Below are positions 15,354 through 24,099 of a stretch of DNA of 64,000 bases, piece by piece (the stretch's first letter is position 1; every line of letters begins with the position of its first letter). The notes beneath the pieces were generated by a model that made no database searches, was not told where the DNA came from, and saw nothing but the letters and a program-made list of their open reading frames with translations. Source of the stretch: AWTP1-13 sp963770295 (GTDB taxonomy: Bacteria > Pseudomonadota > Alphaproteobacteria > Rhizobiales > Hyphomicrobiaceae); the NCBI GenBank assembly GCA_963770295.1, contig CAVYPA010000015.1, positions 124,001 to 188,000 of the forward strand, read 5' to 3'. A program made the position numbers and the translations under genes.

Positions 15354-16805
15354 TCAGTGCGAAGTCGCTGCTTGCGATCTTGCGTCAAGCGGCTGCGGAT
15401 AAAGAGACCCACCGAATGCTGTTGGCCGATCGTGAGTAGCGACCTTTTCAAGCGGGAACTCGATCCGGCACTGAACGCCGTCGGTGACGTAGTTAATGTC
15501 CACCGTACCGCCTAGCTCGTATGGAATAAGCTCGCAGATTACACTCGTGCCATAGCCCCGCCGGGTTGGAGCCCTGACTGGCGGACCGCCGATCTCCTGC
15601 CAGCGGATTGTGAGTACGGATTGCGAGCTCCCATCGGACCGACATCCCCAGTGTACACAGACCCGACCATGAGGTGTCGATAGCGCGCCGTACTTGGCAG
15701 AGTTGGTGACCAGCTCGTGCAGCACCATTGCCAGCGCCTGGGTGGCCTCTTCGGGAAGCAACACGTTGGGGCCCTGAACTGTTGCTTCGCATACGCCGAT
15801 GCATGGTTCCAACTCGCGGCGCACGAGGTCTGCAAGGTAGACCCCTTTCCAACGGCCACGGCTCAACAGGGCATGTGTATTCGCCATTGACTGGATACGC
15901 CCATCGAGAACCTCGAGGAACTGATCCATCGAGCAGCTGCCTTCGCGCGAGCGCTGCGCGACCACGGCGACACGCGCGAGCACGTTCTTAATACGATGGT
16001 CGAGTTCTGCGATCAGCAGATTTTGCTGCTCTTCTGCCTTCCTCGCTGCGGCGATATCGCGAACAAAGGCGGCCGTCCGTCGCCGGTCCCGTCGGTCGAG
16101 CCCAACACCAACCAGCGTCAGGGTCAGGATGGCGAGGCCCGCCATCGCGACGCCGACGGCCATCAAACCCGGTGGCATGGCGGAGCCAGCCACTATTATC
16201 GTCGGATCGCGCACAATCGATGCTGCCCCCATTGCGGTGAAGTGGTGGCTGAAGATCGCGAGCGTAAGGAGAAGCGCACCCTGGAGACGCTGAAGCAATG
16301 TCGTGTTGCCGGCTCCGACGACCAGCGCGGCAGCGCCAAACGCGCAACCGAGTGCGATCGACGCCGCGACCAGAGGCTCGTCCCAGACAATGAATCCGGT
16401 GACGTTGAACGCCGCCATGCCTGTATAGTGCATGGTGGCGATGCCGCCGCCCACAAGCGCCCCACCGAGGGCCCTCCTTGGCAAGCCCCCGCCGATCGCA
16501 ATAAAGTAGGCAAATCCTGTTACGGCAATGGCCGCAACGAGTGACAGGAGCGTGAGGACGAGATCGTATCCCGTTGGCCCGTCGGGACTGAAGGCAAGCA
16601 TTGCAATAAAATGCGTGGCCCAAATGGAAAAGCCGTTGGCCACCGCCGTTGCGGCTAGCCAACACCAACGGCTACGCCCTTGCGCAACGCGCACATGATT
16701 GAGGAGAGTGATCGCGGCGTAAGAACCGAGCGCGCACACACCAAGAGCAAGCACTACCAAGCGATAGTCGTGCTGCTGCACGAGGCAATCCAGTACTCGG
16801 AGCAT
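15354..16805 (-). CDS. MHYT-domain membrane sensor histidine kinase (HWE/HisKA_2 type)
   Basis: About 483 residues from ATG 16805, preferred over an in-frame TTG at 16817 because GAGGGA sits just before it. Seven hydrophobic helices span residues 15-245. They carry the three MHYT motifs: ATHFIAML, MHYTGMAAF and HHFTAMGAAS. These are proposed to bind a metal (copper) and sense oxygen, CO or NO. The cytoplasmic part has the phosphoacceptor ELDHRIKNVLARV (His near residue 270) and an HWE-type ATPase domain (HELVTNSAKYGALS). No receiver is adjacent, so the output is unknown. Like the kinase at 866-2416 it belongs to the class that often signals to PhyR. The tail after FPLEKV is poorly conserved. 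Confidence 0.9.
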   Translation of the reverse strand: MLRVLDCLVQQHDYRLVVLALGVCALGSYAAITLLNHVRVAQGRSRWCWLAATAVANGFSIWATHFIAMLAFSPDGPTGYDLVLTLLSLVAAIAVTGFAYFIAIGGGLPRRALGGALVGGGIATMHYTGMAAFNVTGFIVWDEPLVAASIALGCAFGAAALVVGAGNTTLLQRLQGALLLTLAIFSHHFTAMGAASIVRDPTIIVAGSAMPPGLMAVGVAMAGLAILTLTLVGVGLDRRDRRRTAAFVRDIAAARKAEEQQNLLIAELDHRIKNVLARVAVVAQRSREGSCSMDQFLEVLDGRIQSMANTHALLSRGRWKGVYLADLVRRELEPCIGVCEATVQGPNVLLPEEATQALAMVLHELVTNSAKYGALSTPHGRVCVHWGCRSDGSSQSVLTIRWQEIGGPPVRAPTRRGYGTSVICELIPYELGGTVDINYVTDGVQCRIEFPLEKVATHDRPTAFGGSLYPQPLDARSQAATSH

Positions 16806-17054
16806 GGCTTCCCTCAATTTGCGAGACGCAACCTTCTCCTGAAAAAGTATCTACACCTGCGTCTCGGATGGCTCAAGTAAAGCCCTAGAGTAGCGTGACC
16901 TTGGCAGAGTCGGAAGGGCCGCAAGGCGCCTGCTGCTACTCGTCGAGGCGATGTACTATCAGCTCGTCATGGTGGCACAGCTTTTTGATGCCGAGGTTAA
17001 CCATCAGACCGTGGCAGCGCGGTTGTCCTGCAAGAACGAGAGACGCGAGGGGTC

Positions 17055-17553
17055 ATCCAATCGCAGCCTCGCCCACTAGCCGGAACCGCAGTTTGCTTGG
17101 AAGGACGAACTGTTCGAACGAATTGGTCTCCGCCCCCGAGTGTGGCTCAACCGCCTTGCGAGGTTCCGACTGCGGCCACACGTCGTGGATCGACGAAGGT
17201 CTGGCGAGCCAAGAACGCGAGAGCACCATAGGCATCTGACGGGCGCCTGCGAGCTCTGTCAAAAAATCCGCCCCCGCTGCAGGCATGTTCTATGCCGCGC
17301 GTTGCAAAGCTATCGACGAGCAGGATGACATAGCCCGGGCGACAGGCGTCTGTTAGCCTTCGCCTCGTCGTGTCATGCATCCCGGCAAAGCCGTGCAGTC
17401 CGATGACCGCGGGAAATGGGCCTGCGCCCGCGGCGCCGGTGGACGAACTTGTATGCGATCGCCCGCAATCAGTGGCTGAGAGGCGCTTTCAAACTCCACG
17501 CTCTCTGGGGGTGTAGCCAAGGCGTCAACGATCAGAGAACATAGACGCACCAA
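17055..17553 (-). pseudogene. Dienelactone hydrolase family pseudogene with several frameshifts
   Basis: Read on the minus strand: VEFESASQPLIAGDRIQ (from about 17500), then in a second frame FPAVIGLHGFAGMHDTTRRR and GYVILLVDSFATRGIEHAC, DAYGALAFLARQTFVDPRRV, ending GTSQGG at a stop (17147). A third frame continues as FEQFVLPSKLRFR. Together these follow the order of an exported dienelactone hydrolase: lead strand, oxyanion region, DSF, and the nucleophile elbow GxSxGG (Ser replaces the usual Cys). The Asp/His part of the triad is missing at the 3' end. At least two frameshifts and a 3' deletion make it non-functional. The remainder of 16806-17054 shows nothing I recognise. Confidence 0.75.
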
Positions 17554-17675
17554 AGCATCAGCACGACCGCGGCGCGGAAAGGGACAGTTCTAGGCGATGG
17601 CGTCCCCTTGAAGGTTCGCCGGAAGTAATCCATCCGCCACCGCTACCTTTTTTTGCGTGCGCAGCTTCTCTCATT

Positions 17676-18272
17676 TCAAGGTGTCGCCATTTTCTTCGAG
17701 GCGACGAGATTCACCGTGAGCCGAACATCGTCACCCACCAGGAGGGTGGCGTGATCGAGCACACTATTCCAGGTGATCCCATAATCCGTACGGCGCAGCG
17801 TGGTTCTTACCAGGAACCGAGCGCGCGCCAGGCCTCCTCCGTCTTGGACGATATTGATCACCTCAACTGGCAGTGTGACCCTCCGCGTTACGCCGTGGAG
17901 CGTCAGCTCGCCGGTCACTTGGTAAACGTTCATCCTAGCTGTCTGCGTAATCGATGTGCTCTGGAAGTTAATTTTCGAAAACTTCGCCGCGTCCAGAACA
18001 TAGGCAGAGCGGAGTTGTTGATTGAGCCCAGCAGAGCCGGTGTCCAGGGAGTTCACCATGATGGAAAAGTTGACGGTCGAAGCGCCAGGATTGGCGGGGT
18101 CCAAAACCATCACCCCATGGATGTCCCGCATCTTGCCAGTGATGGGCTTATAAAAGTAACGAACTTCAAATTTGGCCTCTGAGCCCCTCTTGTCGACGAA
18201 GTAGACGTCACCGGCGGAGGCCGAGGTAACTGCAACGGCGAGCGCGCCAATGGTGGCCAACGGTTTGCGCAA
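17676..18272 (-). CDS. Periplasmic YceI-family protein
   Basis: About 198 residues from TTG 18272, chosen because GGAGG lies six bases upstream and a signal peptide follows (KPLATIGALAVAVTSASAG). The frame is open much further upstream but the extra sequence looks non-coding. The YceI lipocalin-like barrel begins at VYFVDKRGSEAKFEVRYF and includes GKMRDIHGVMVLDPANPG, GELTLHGVTRRVTLPVEV and the closing LVGDDVRLTVNLVA. YceI proteins bind polyisoprenoid or other hydrophobic ligands in the periplasm. FRYFYKPITGKM departs a little from the usual F.G.F loop. It is monocistronic by position. Confidence 0.85.
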   Translation of the reverse strand: MRKPLATIGALAVAVTSASAGDVYFVDKRGSEAKFEVRYFYKPITGKMRDIHGVMVLDPANPGASTVNFSIMVNSLDTGSAGLNQQLRSAYVLDAAKFSKINFQSTSITQTARMNVYQVTGELTLHGVTRRVTLPVEVINIVQDGGGLARARFLVRTTLRRTDYGITWNSVLDHATLLVGDDVRLTVNLVASKKMATP

Positions 18273-19433
18273 GTACGGCCTCCGACAGGATGAGCCCAGC
18301 TTCCCCCGCAAAGATCCTCTGGTGCCTCGGGGTATTGCAACAAAATCGAGTAACCAGGCAGTTAAAGTGAAAGCAACAAATTGAGATTTTGGCGATGCTG
18401 CGGATGATCTGGGCCCCGCGACTGATCTGAGACGACCAACCCGATAGGGCTTACGAACAAAAACGCGGACGGCAAGACAGCTGGCGGCAAAGACTGAGTT
18501 CAAATGGAAGCCGGCACCACCGGGTCTTTGAAGCCATTCTGATCGCTGGAGGGCAAGGCACACGGCGTCGGGTGCGCAAAGACCGGCGCATCGGTCCAGA
18601 TCGCAAGGTTTTTACATTGCAGAATGGATCGTCGCAGACCCTAGGGCTACGGCCTACGTTCGCGTTCATTGTCCGATGAAAGACTTGACCGTGGCCGTTC
18701 GGAGGATGGGACCCGCGAGGCTCGCGTTTGTGGCTTGGCGCAACCATCGTTGGGCTCTGTTTAAACCGGTGGGTGGAGGAATACCCTGGGCCATGCGAAT
18801 TCGCAGAACCGAGCAATCAGTAGCCCCGTCGCAGCATCTGACACCGGCTACGGGGTGGCGAGCACACCGCAGGGCCGAAGGCCGTGAAGGTGCCGGGCAA
18901 GCCGGCGAACTCGTCCGGCTTGGTTGATGTCGTAGAGCCCCGCTCTCGCAAGCCGAAAGCACCACAAGGCGCGGCCGACCAAGCCGCTACCAAGCGCGCG
19001 GCGAGATTATTGATTTTCGCGTGGGGCACGTGACCGCAAAGTTCACCCTGGATTAAGTTGATAACCGCCCGCAGCCGCCGATCGCGCGGATGGTCCGAAG
19101 CTCCGCGAACGCATAGGTCGCCGCGGTCCTTGTTGGCTTCCTTTCATTGAGCGCATTTCACCTTGATTCAATCGCACTTGCCTGACTGGCAAGGTGCGTG
19201 TTCGCGCTTTGACACGACGCCTTCCATTATGCCGGGTTCCAGATTATGCCGATATCTGTTTCAACCGAGCCGGACGCGGTGGCCTCCGGCTCGACTGAGG
19301 CGGCATCGTCAGAGGGATTCGAGGAAGATTACAGATCGACCCGTTGCCGTCATTCGGGATTTCACGCACTACGGCGCACGTGAGCCCTTGGCGACCCACT
19401 GGCATTGTCGGGTTCGCATGCGCCTAGCGGAAT
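18273..19433. other. Long gap without a supported gene
   Basis: About 1.16 kb. Several open frames overlap on both strands but none has a recognisable domain or a ribosome site. A plus-strand stretch near 18880-19030 (KVPGKPANSSGLVDVVEPRS) has protein-like composition but no start codon in frame after the preceding stop; it may be debris of a lost gene. Confidence 0.4.
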
Positions 19434-19850
19434 TCAGCCGGGCGCCATCCGTTCAAATTTCTGCAACGAGGGATCAATCGGGTCCCATGCATGGCCGCGG
19501 ATGCTGTATGTGAGCGCTTGCGGGTTGAATTGGCTTGGGTCGTCAAGGCTGGTCGCGTGGACCGCTATCAATTCCGGCATTGCAGCGAATGTCAGGTAGA
19601 CCGGTGTTCCGCATGTAGGGCAGAAGGCATGGATCTTGTCATTCCCGCTATCCCCGGCCACGCTCCACTGTGACGCTTTGCCGGTAATTCTCACGTCGGC
19701 TTGCTGCGGGAAGGTCAGATAAGACCCGTGCCCGGTACCGCTTCGTTTCTGGCAATCCCTGCATTGGCAGTGGTTCTCGAAGATGGGTTCACTGCTCGTT
19801 TCATAACGGATCGCGCCACACGCGCATCCGCCTGTATAGGACTTAGCCAT
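19434..19850 (-). CDS. GFA-family (glutathione-dependent formaldehyde-activating-like) zinc protein
   Basis: A 138-residue protein with GAGGGA before the ATG. The zinc ligands of the GFA/CENP-V fold are all visible: GGCACGAIRYE (CxC), HCQCRDCQKRSGTG (CxCxxC), and FCPTCGTPVY (CxxC). Family members add glutathione-type thiols to aldehydes or are of unknown substrate. It is followed on the same strand, upstream by 42 bases, by the AHSA1 and ArsR genes, so the three may form one transcript in the order arsR, AHSA1, GFA. That would give a small stress/detoxification operon under ArsR control; this is inference from spacing. Confidence 0.85.
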   Translation of the reverse strand: MAKSYTGGCACGAIRYETSSEPIFENHCQCRDCQKRSGTGHGSYLTFPQQADVRITGKASQWSVAGDSGNDKIHAFCPTCGTPVYLTFAAMPELIAVHATSLDDPSQFNPQALTYSIRGHAWDPIDPSLQKFERMAPG

Positions 19851-19892
19851 ATTGCTTCCCTCGGGAGGTTCTGGATTTGACGCCGCGCTGGA

Positions 19893-20357
19893 TCAGGCCG
19901 CCTTTGGCTTGGCGAAGACGTCGAGCCCACGGCCGGTTTCCAGGAAGGATTTCAGGCTGGAGAGAACCACCGGCCAACCTTTTTTGATGCCGTTCGCCAT
20001 CCCGCTGTCGGCTTCGAGCTCGTCATGGGTGACGGTCAGCCGGACCATGTTCTCGTATTCTTCGATCTCGAACGTCACCCGGCTGTAGCTTGCCGGGTCA
20101 GAGGCCTGCGAAGCGTTCGCCCAGGTGATGACCAGGCGGGTCGGCGGCGAGACCTCAATGACCTTGCCGACGAGTTGGACCGTCCGTTTATCATTGGCAC
20201 GGATATGTTCCCATTTCGATCCGGGTCTCCAGTCGGAGACGTTCTCGTGGCCCCAGTAGCGTCTTGCGAGGTCCGGTTTCGTTATGGCCTCGAACACCTT
20301 TTCTGGCGTCGAGAGAATATAGGTCACGTAAAGAAAGCTGATCGTCTGTTTGGTCAT
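19893..20357 (-). CDS. AHSA1/SRPBCC-family protein, partner of ArsR regulator
   Basis: A 154-residue protein from ATG 20357, with AGGAG upstream and only two bases between it and the arsR stop; a GTG overlapping that stop is a less likely start. The AHSA1 fold is shown by YILSTPEKVFEAITKPDLAR, YWGHENVSDWRPGSKW, GKVIEVSPPTRLVITW and the C-terminal helix GWPVVLSSLKSFLE. SRPBCC proteins form a hydrophobic cavity. ArsR-AHSA1 pairs are common in rhizobia and their ligand is generally unknown. Tight spacing shows it is made together with the regulator, and the tandem operator upstream of arsR should govern both. Confidence 0.88.
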   Translation of the reverse strand: MTKQTISFLYVTYILSTPEKVFEAITKPDLARRYWGHENVSDWRPGSKWEHIRANDKRTVQLVGKVIEVSPPTRLVITWANASQASDPASYSRVTFEIEEYENMVRLTVTHDELEADSGMANGIKKGWPVVLSSLKSFLETGRGLDVFAKPKAA

Positions 20358-20359
20358 AA

Positions 20360-20674
20360 TCACTCTCCTTCGAGCTCTTTCTTCAGATCGTGCAGCAGGC
20401 TGAGCCGCTCACGTTCGAACTTCCGCACCCACCGCTCGTAGACTTCGTGGAGTGGCACGGGATTGATGAAATGCAGCTTCTCCCGACCACGCCTAACTGT
20501 GCTCACCAGATTGGCCTCCTCCAATATCCCGAGGTGCTGCGTGGCAGATTGCCGGGCCATTTCCAGGTTCTCGCAAAGCTGGCCGAGAGGCTGCCCGTTC
20601 CTCTCACAAAGAAGGTCAAGCAGTTTTCTGCGTGTCGGGTCAGCCAGCGCCTTAAAAACCTTGTCAATGTCCAT
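20360..20674 (-). CDS. ArsR-family repressor
   Basis: A 104-residue winged-helix protein from ATG 20674 (MDIDKVFKALADPTRRKLL). The ADPTRR segment is the family hallmark; the recognition helix lies in LEMARQSATQHLGILEEANL and the wing in VRRGREKLHFINPVPL. It has no cysteine pair in the usual metal-sensing helix position (the single Cys residues at LLCERN and LCENL are isolated), so it is more likely one of the metal-independent ArsR proteins paired with AHSA1 partners. A tandem dyad 28-68 bases before its start is a strong candidate operator, implying autorepression. Confidence 0.9.
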   Translation of the reverse strand: MDIDKVFKALADPTRRKLLDLLCERNGQPLGQLCENLEMARQSATQHLGILEEANLVSTVRRGREKLHFINPVPLHEVYERWVRKFERERLSLLHDLKKELEGE

Positions 20675-20701
20675 CGATCTCACTCGTCGGCGAAGACATT
20701 G

Positions 20702-20742
20702 GCAGGTAACTACCTGCATGTCAAGAGCAGGCATCTACCTGC
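20702..20742. promoter_or_regulatory. Tandem ArsR-type operator
   Basis: Two dyads of the same form: GCAGGTA-AC-TACCTGC (20702-20717, perfect) and GCAGGCA-TC-TACCTGC (20727-20742, one mismatch), their starts 25 bases apart. Each is flanked by ATGT on the right. They sit directly before the arsR gene at 20674, where a repressor would overlap the promoter. Confidence 0.7.
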
Positions 20743-20809
20743 ATGTAAATGGCCGCTCAGCCGGCATCATTCCTAGGGAGTGAGGGTGCTGGAATTCTAA
20801 CCGACGTTG

Positions 20810-21739
20810 TCACGACTTCGGCCGCGGCAGCGCTGGGGCCCGCCGAATGAGGCTCCGCCCAGGATAGTCGCGGCGGCAATACGCGGCGAGTTCGTCTACG
20901 AATTGCTCCACGTATGCCGACAGAGATCGCCGAGGATCCCAGGCGATGGTCACCCATCGTCCGATCGACACCTTACGTTGGACAAGAGGGAGAGCCCGGA
21001 GATGTGTTGGAACGAGCACTGTCGATGGAACTACGGCGACACCGTAGCCGATCTCTGCCAAGGCAATGAGAGTATGAGGAGCTGCGCTCTCAAGCAGAAC
21101 GCGAGCGTGCAGATGCGCATTGTTGAGGGCAGTGTCGAGCCACTGACGCGATCCAAAGGTGCGGTGGAGCAGAAGCAACCGTTCCTGCGCCAAGTCCTCA
21201 ACCTCGAGCACCCGACGACGGCTTAGGGGATGCTTGCTCGAGAGCACAGCGAGGTTGTGGGATGGGAAAAGGAGGCGACTCCGGAAACGATCATCGGGAA
21301 CGATAAGCGCCAAATGAACGTCGCTATGCTCAAGACGGCTGGGCAAGCGCAGCCCGCCATCCTCGACAAAATGTACTTCTACACCTGGATGCCGGACCTG
21401 ATACTTACCCAGAAAGGTCGAGAGCAGATGCTCAATCACCATCGGCGTTGCCCCGACGCGCAAGATTCCAGAGTGGCCGCCTTTGAGTGCCCGCGCTCGC
21501 GCGCTCAGCACATCAGCTTCCATCAATAGTCGGCGACTCTGCCGCAGCAAATCTTCGCCGTGTGACGTTAGCCGCAGTCTTCGTCCAACCCGGTCGAACA
21601 GCTGTACCCCCAGCTCAGCTTCAAGCGCGAGAACTTGGCGCGACGCCGCCGGCTGGCTCACATTGAGCCGCGTGCTTGCGTGGGCAATGCTGCCGAATTC
21701 AACAATGCTGACGAAGGTATGGAGATAGCGGAGGTTCAT
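20810..21739 (-). CDS. LysR-family transcriptional regulator
   Basis: A 309-residue protein with AAGG before the ATG. The HTH is complete (SIAHASTRLNVSQPAASRQV), followed by LEAELGVQLFDRVGRRLRLT and the effector domain from GILRVGATPMVIEHLLSTFL onward. The overall form is that of the CysB/Cbl-like or GbpR-like group that senses small organic ligands. It is divergent to the binding-protein gene at 21861, which it probably regulates. A TTGC-ATAA-GCAA dyad containing T-N11-A lies 18 bases before its start. The C-terminal 25 residues (YCRRDYPGRSLIRR) extend the domain slightly. Confidence 0.92.
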   Translation of the reverse strand: MNLRYLHTFVSIVEFGSIAHASTRLNVSQPAASRQVLALEAELGVQLFDRVGRRLRLTSHGEDLLRQSRRLLMEADVLSARARALKGGHSGILRVGATPMVIEHLLSTFLGKYQVRHPGVEVHFVEDGGLRLPSRLEHSDVHLALIVPDDRFRSRLLFPSHNLAVLSSKHPLSRRRVLEVEDLAQERLLLLHRTFGSRQWLDTALNNAHLHARVLLESAAPHTLIALAEIGYGVAVVPSTVLVPTHLRALPLVQRKVSIGRWVTIAWDPRRSLSAYVEQFVDELAAYCRRDYPGRSLIRRAPALPRPKS

Positions 21740-21756
21740 TTAACCTTCTCTCGATC

Positions 21757-21769
21757 TTTGCATAAGCAA
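21757..21769. promoter_or_regulatory. Candidate LysR T-N11-A box
   Basis: T21757 and A21769 bracket eleven bases; inside, TTGC and GCAA form a short dyad around ATAA. It lies between the divergent LysR and binding-protein genes. Confidence 0.4.
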
Positions 21770-21860
21770 TAAGAACACAAATGCATTGGACACATCAACG
21801 GCAAGCAACGTATCGTCCCGTCTCAACGGTGATGCGTGCCGCAAGGGTGGAGGCTCGCGC

Positions 21861-23045
21861 ATGAGGAATGCATTCCTATCAGCGGTGTGGCTTGCCGCGA
21901 CCATGCTCGTCGCGTCGTCCGAAACGAGCGGAGCGGAGAAATCACTCAGGATTGGTTCGTCGCTTTCACTAACTGGAAAACAGTATTCGCTGCAGGGTGG
22001 TTACTGCCGCGAAGGCTACCTGCTGTGTCAAAAGCATGAGAATGCGCAAGGTGGAGTACTCGGCCGTTCGATCGAGTTCGTGATTTACGACGATCAGTCC
22101 GATGAGAGCACGGCCGTTCGCAACTATGAGAAGCTGATTACAGAAGACAAGGTCGATGCGGTGCTCGGGCCGTACGGCTCGGCGATCACCGAGGCAGTCG
22201 CCGATCTCGCTGAAAAGCATCGCATGATCATGGTAGTACCGACGGCGGGAAGCACGGCGATCTGGGAGAAGGGTCGCCGATATCTCATCATGATGCTTTC
22301 GCCGGTTGAGAGCCTACCGGAAGGTCTGCTCGATCTGGCGGTCAGGAATGGCCTTAAGAGAGTGGCGGTCATTAAGCTCGATGGACTGGTCGCGAACGCC
22401 GCTGCCAAGGGTGCAGGCGAGCTCGCTAAGAAAAAGGGACTCGAAGTTGTTTTTCTTGAAAGCTACCCGACCGGTACGACTGACTTCTCAGGCATCCTCA
22501 ACAAGGCAAAGGCGACGATGCCGGATGTGCTGATGGCAGCCTCAGTACGCATCGAGGATCTAGTCGCGATCAATCGCCAGATGAAGGAAGTGGACCTCAA
22601 CGTCAAGATGTTGAGCAGCGTCCCCTATGGGCTGCTTCCCGACTACTATACCAAGCTCGGAAAGGATGCCGAGTACGTCTACAGCGGCTCCTTCTGGGAG
22701 GCGACGCTGCCACACTCGGGCAATCGGGAATTCGTCTCGGCTTACGAGAAGGAATTCAACCGCACTCCATCCGTTCAGTCCGTGGCTTCGTACGCGGGTT
22801 GCAAGCTCTTCGTGGACACTATTCGGCGCATTGGCAGCTGGGATTCAGAAAAGCTCCGCGCGGCGCTCCTCAACACCAAAACGAAGACTGTTCTTGGCGA
22901 TTTCGCGGTCGACGCGCGCGGATTCCAGACCGCACACAAGGCGATTACGATTCAATGGCAGGACGGCAAGCAAGTCGTTGTTTGGCCAGATGAAGTGGCG
23001 ACCCGACCACCCCGTTTCCCGATGCCTACCTGGAGCCAGCGGTAG
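21861..23045 (+). CDS. Periplasmic branched-chain-amino-acid-type ABC substrate-binding protein (orphan)
   Basis: A 394-residue protein from ATG 21861, chosen for the GGAGG upstream and the signal peptide that follows (MRNAFLSAVWLAATMLVASS, cleavage near SGA-EK). The type-I binding fold (LivK-like, Peripla_BP_6) is clear: LRIGSSLSLTGKQYSLQGG, IEFVIYDDQSDESTAVRNYE, VDAVLGPYGSAITEAVADLA, and in the second lobe VQSVASYAGCKLFVDTIRRI. The ligand is unknown; such proteins bind amino acids, aromatic acids or amides. No permease or ATPase genes are adjacent, so it either uses transporters encoded elsewhere or serves as a receptor. The divergent LysR protein is its likely regulator. Confidence 0.88.
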   Translation: MRNAFLSAVWLAATMLVASSETSGAEKSLRIGSSLSLTGKQYSLQGGYCREGYLLCQKHENAQGGVLGRSIEFVIYDDQSDESTAVRNYEKLITEDKVDAVLGPYGSAITEAVADLAEKHRMIMVVPTAGSTAIWEKGRRYLIMMLSPVESLPEGLLDLAVRNGLKRVAVIKLDGLVANAAAKGAGELAKKKGLEVVFLESYPTGTTDFSGILNKAKATMPDVLMAASVRIEDLVAINRQMKEVDLNVKMLSSVPYGLLPDYYTKLGKDAEYVYSGSFWEATLPHSGNREFVSAYEKEFNRTPSVQSVASYAGCKLFVDTIRRIGSWDSEKLRAALLNTKTKTVLGDFAVDARGFQTAHKAITIQWQDGKQVVVWPDEVATRPPRFPMPTWSQR

Positions 23046-23441
23046 TGCGTGTCGGCGACGTCCTTAGGGCGACTTATTTGCGCCCGGCACTTTGGAATGA
23101 GTAATCCTGTCAAACGGCAGCGAACCCGTGATCAGGATCGGACTCGAAGAGCTGACCCTCCCTGGATTGCAGAGCTGCAGCGCCGAGCCTGGAGGCCAAC
23201 GCATCGTAGGCACCGGAGGGCGTGGCGCTGGCCGCGTGTTTGGTGGGTCCGGATTAGACGCCGACCGACAACCCAGTCGACTGTCCACCTTTCGGCCCAT
23301 TCGGGGTCGTCAGGAAGGGTGACCAGGCAGTGGCAGACGCTCAACGCCTCTCGCCGGCCACGCGTTCGTGAGCCACCTCGCGCGCGCCTTCCAGCGCTAC
23401 GACGACGTCATGCCCGTCGTTCCTAGGTCATCGACAACCGG
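23046..23441. other. Gap without a recognisable gene
   Basis: Frames on both strands are low-complexity arginine-rich translations typical of GC-rich non-coding DNA. No domain, promoter or terminator seen. Confidence 0.4.
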
Positions 23442-23897
23442 TTATGTCGGCCTCTCCGCAAGGTGCAGGCTCATGTAGACACGATTGAAGCCATCCTCCG
23501 TTACGCGATGCGTTTCGACAAATCCAAGATGCGCGTACATGGAGAGGTTTTCGGTCATCGCCACATTGGTGTAGAGCCGCAGCGCGGGCAGACCAAGATG
23601 CGCGGCCTCAGTGGCGGCATGAGCCATCAGGCGGCGGCCCCATCCTTTGCCCTGCCATTGCGGTTCGATGCCAATGTTCTCGATGAAGTAAGCATCATCT
23701 TCCGACCAGGCGACCAGGTAGCCGATGACGTTGCGTTCGACCTCCAGGACGACAATCCGTCCGGCGCGCACATCGGCATCATAGTCGGCCGCCATCGGCG
23801 CCGGTTCCCGACCGATCCTTGGCACATACCTCGCATAGGCCGCACGCGCGATCTCTAGAATGCGTGCAACGTCGTCAATTCGGGCGATGCGGATCAT
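23442..23897 (-). CDS. GNAT-family N-acetyltransferase
   Basis: A 151-residue protein from ATG 23897 (MIRIARIDDVARILEIARAA); the longer frame to 24188 adds non-homologous sequence. The GNAT core is visible: GRIVVLEVERNVIGYLVAW as beta-2/3, FIENIGIEPQWQGKGWGRRL with the acetyl-CoA loop QGKGWG, and ALRLYTNVAMTENLSMYAHL leading to GFVETHR. The acceptor substrate is unknown. It stands alone, upstream of a gene-poor stretch. Assignment to the superfamily is secure, function open. Confidence 0.88.
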   Translation of the reverse strand: MIRIARIDDVARILEIARAAYARYVPRIGREPAPMAADYDADVRAGRIVVLEVERNVIGYLVAWSEDDAYFIENIGIEPQWQGKGWGRRLMAHAATEAAHLGLPALRLYTNVAMTENLSMYAHLGFVETHRVTEDGFNRVYMSLHLAERPT

Positions 23898-24099
23898 GCT
23901 GCCCTCATCTGATTGGGTTCCCGGGAGATGTGATCCGGGATTGCTATGCATGAGCAATAGCAATGGCGGACGGGGTGGACAATTGCGGAGTGAGGGCAAT
24001 GCCACGTCGGCTCCTGTGGCGAGAGGCGGACGTCTTTGGCGTCGCAGCGAGCCGGTTCGTTCCCTGGGTCTAAGAGACGAGATCAGCCTCGAGCGTGCT

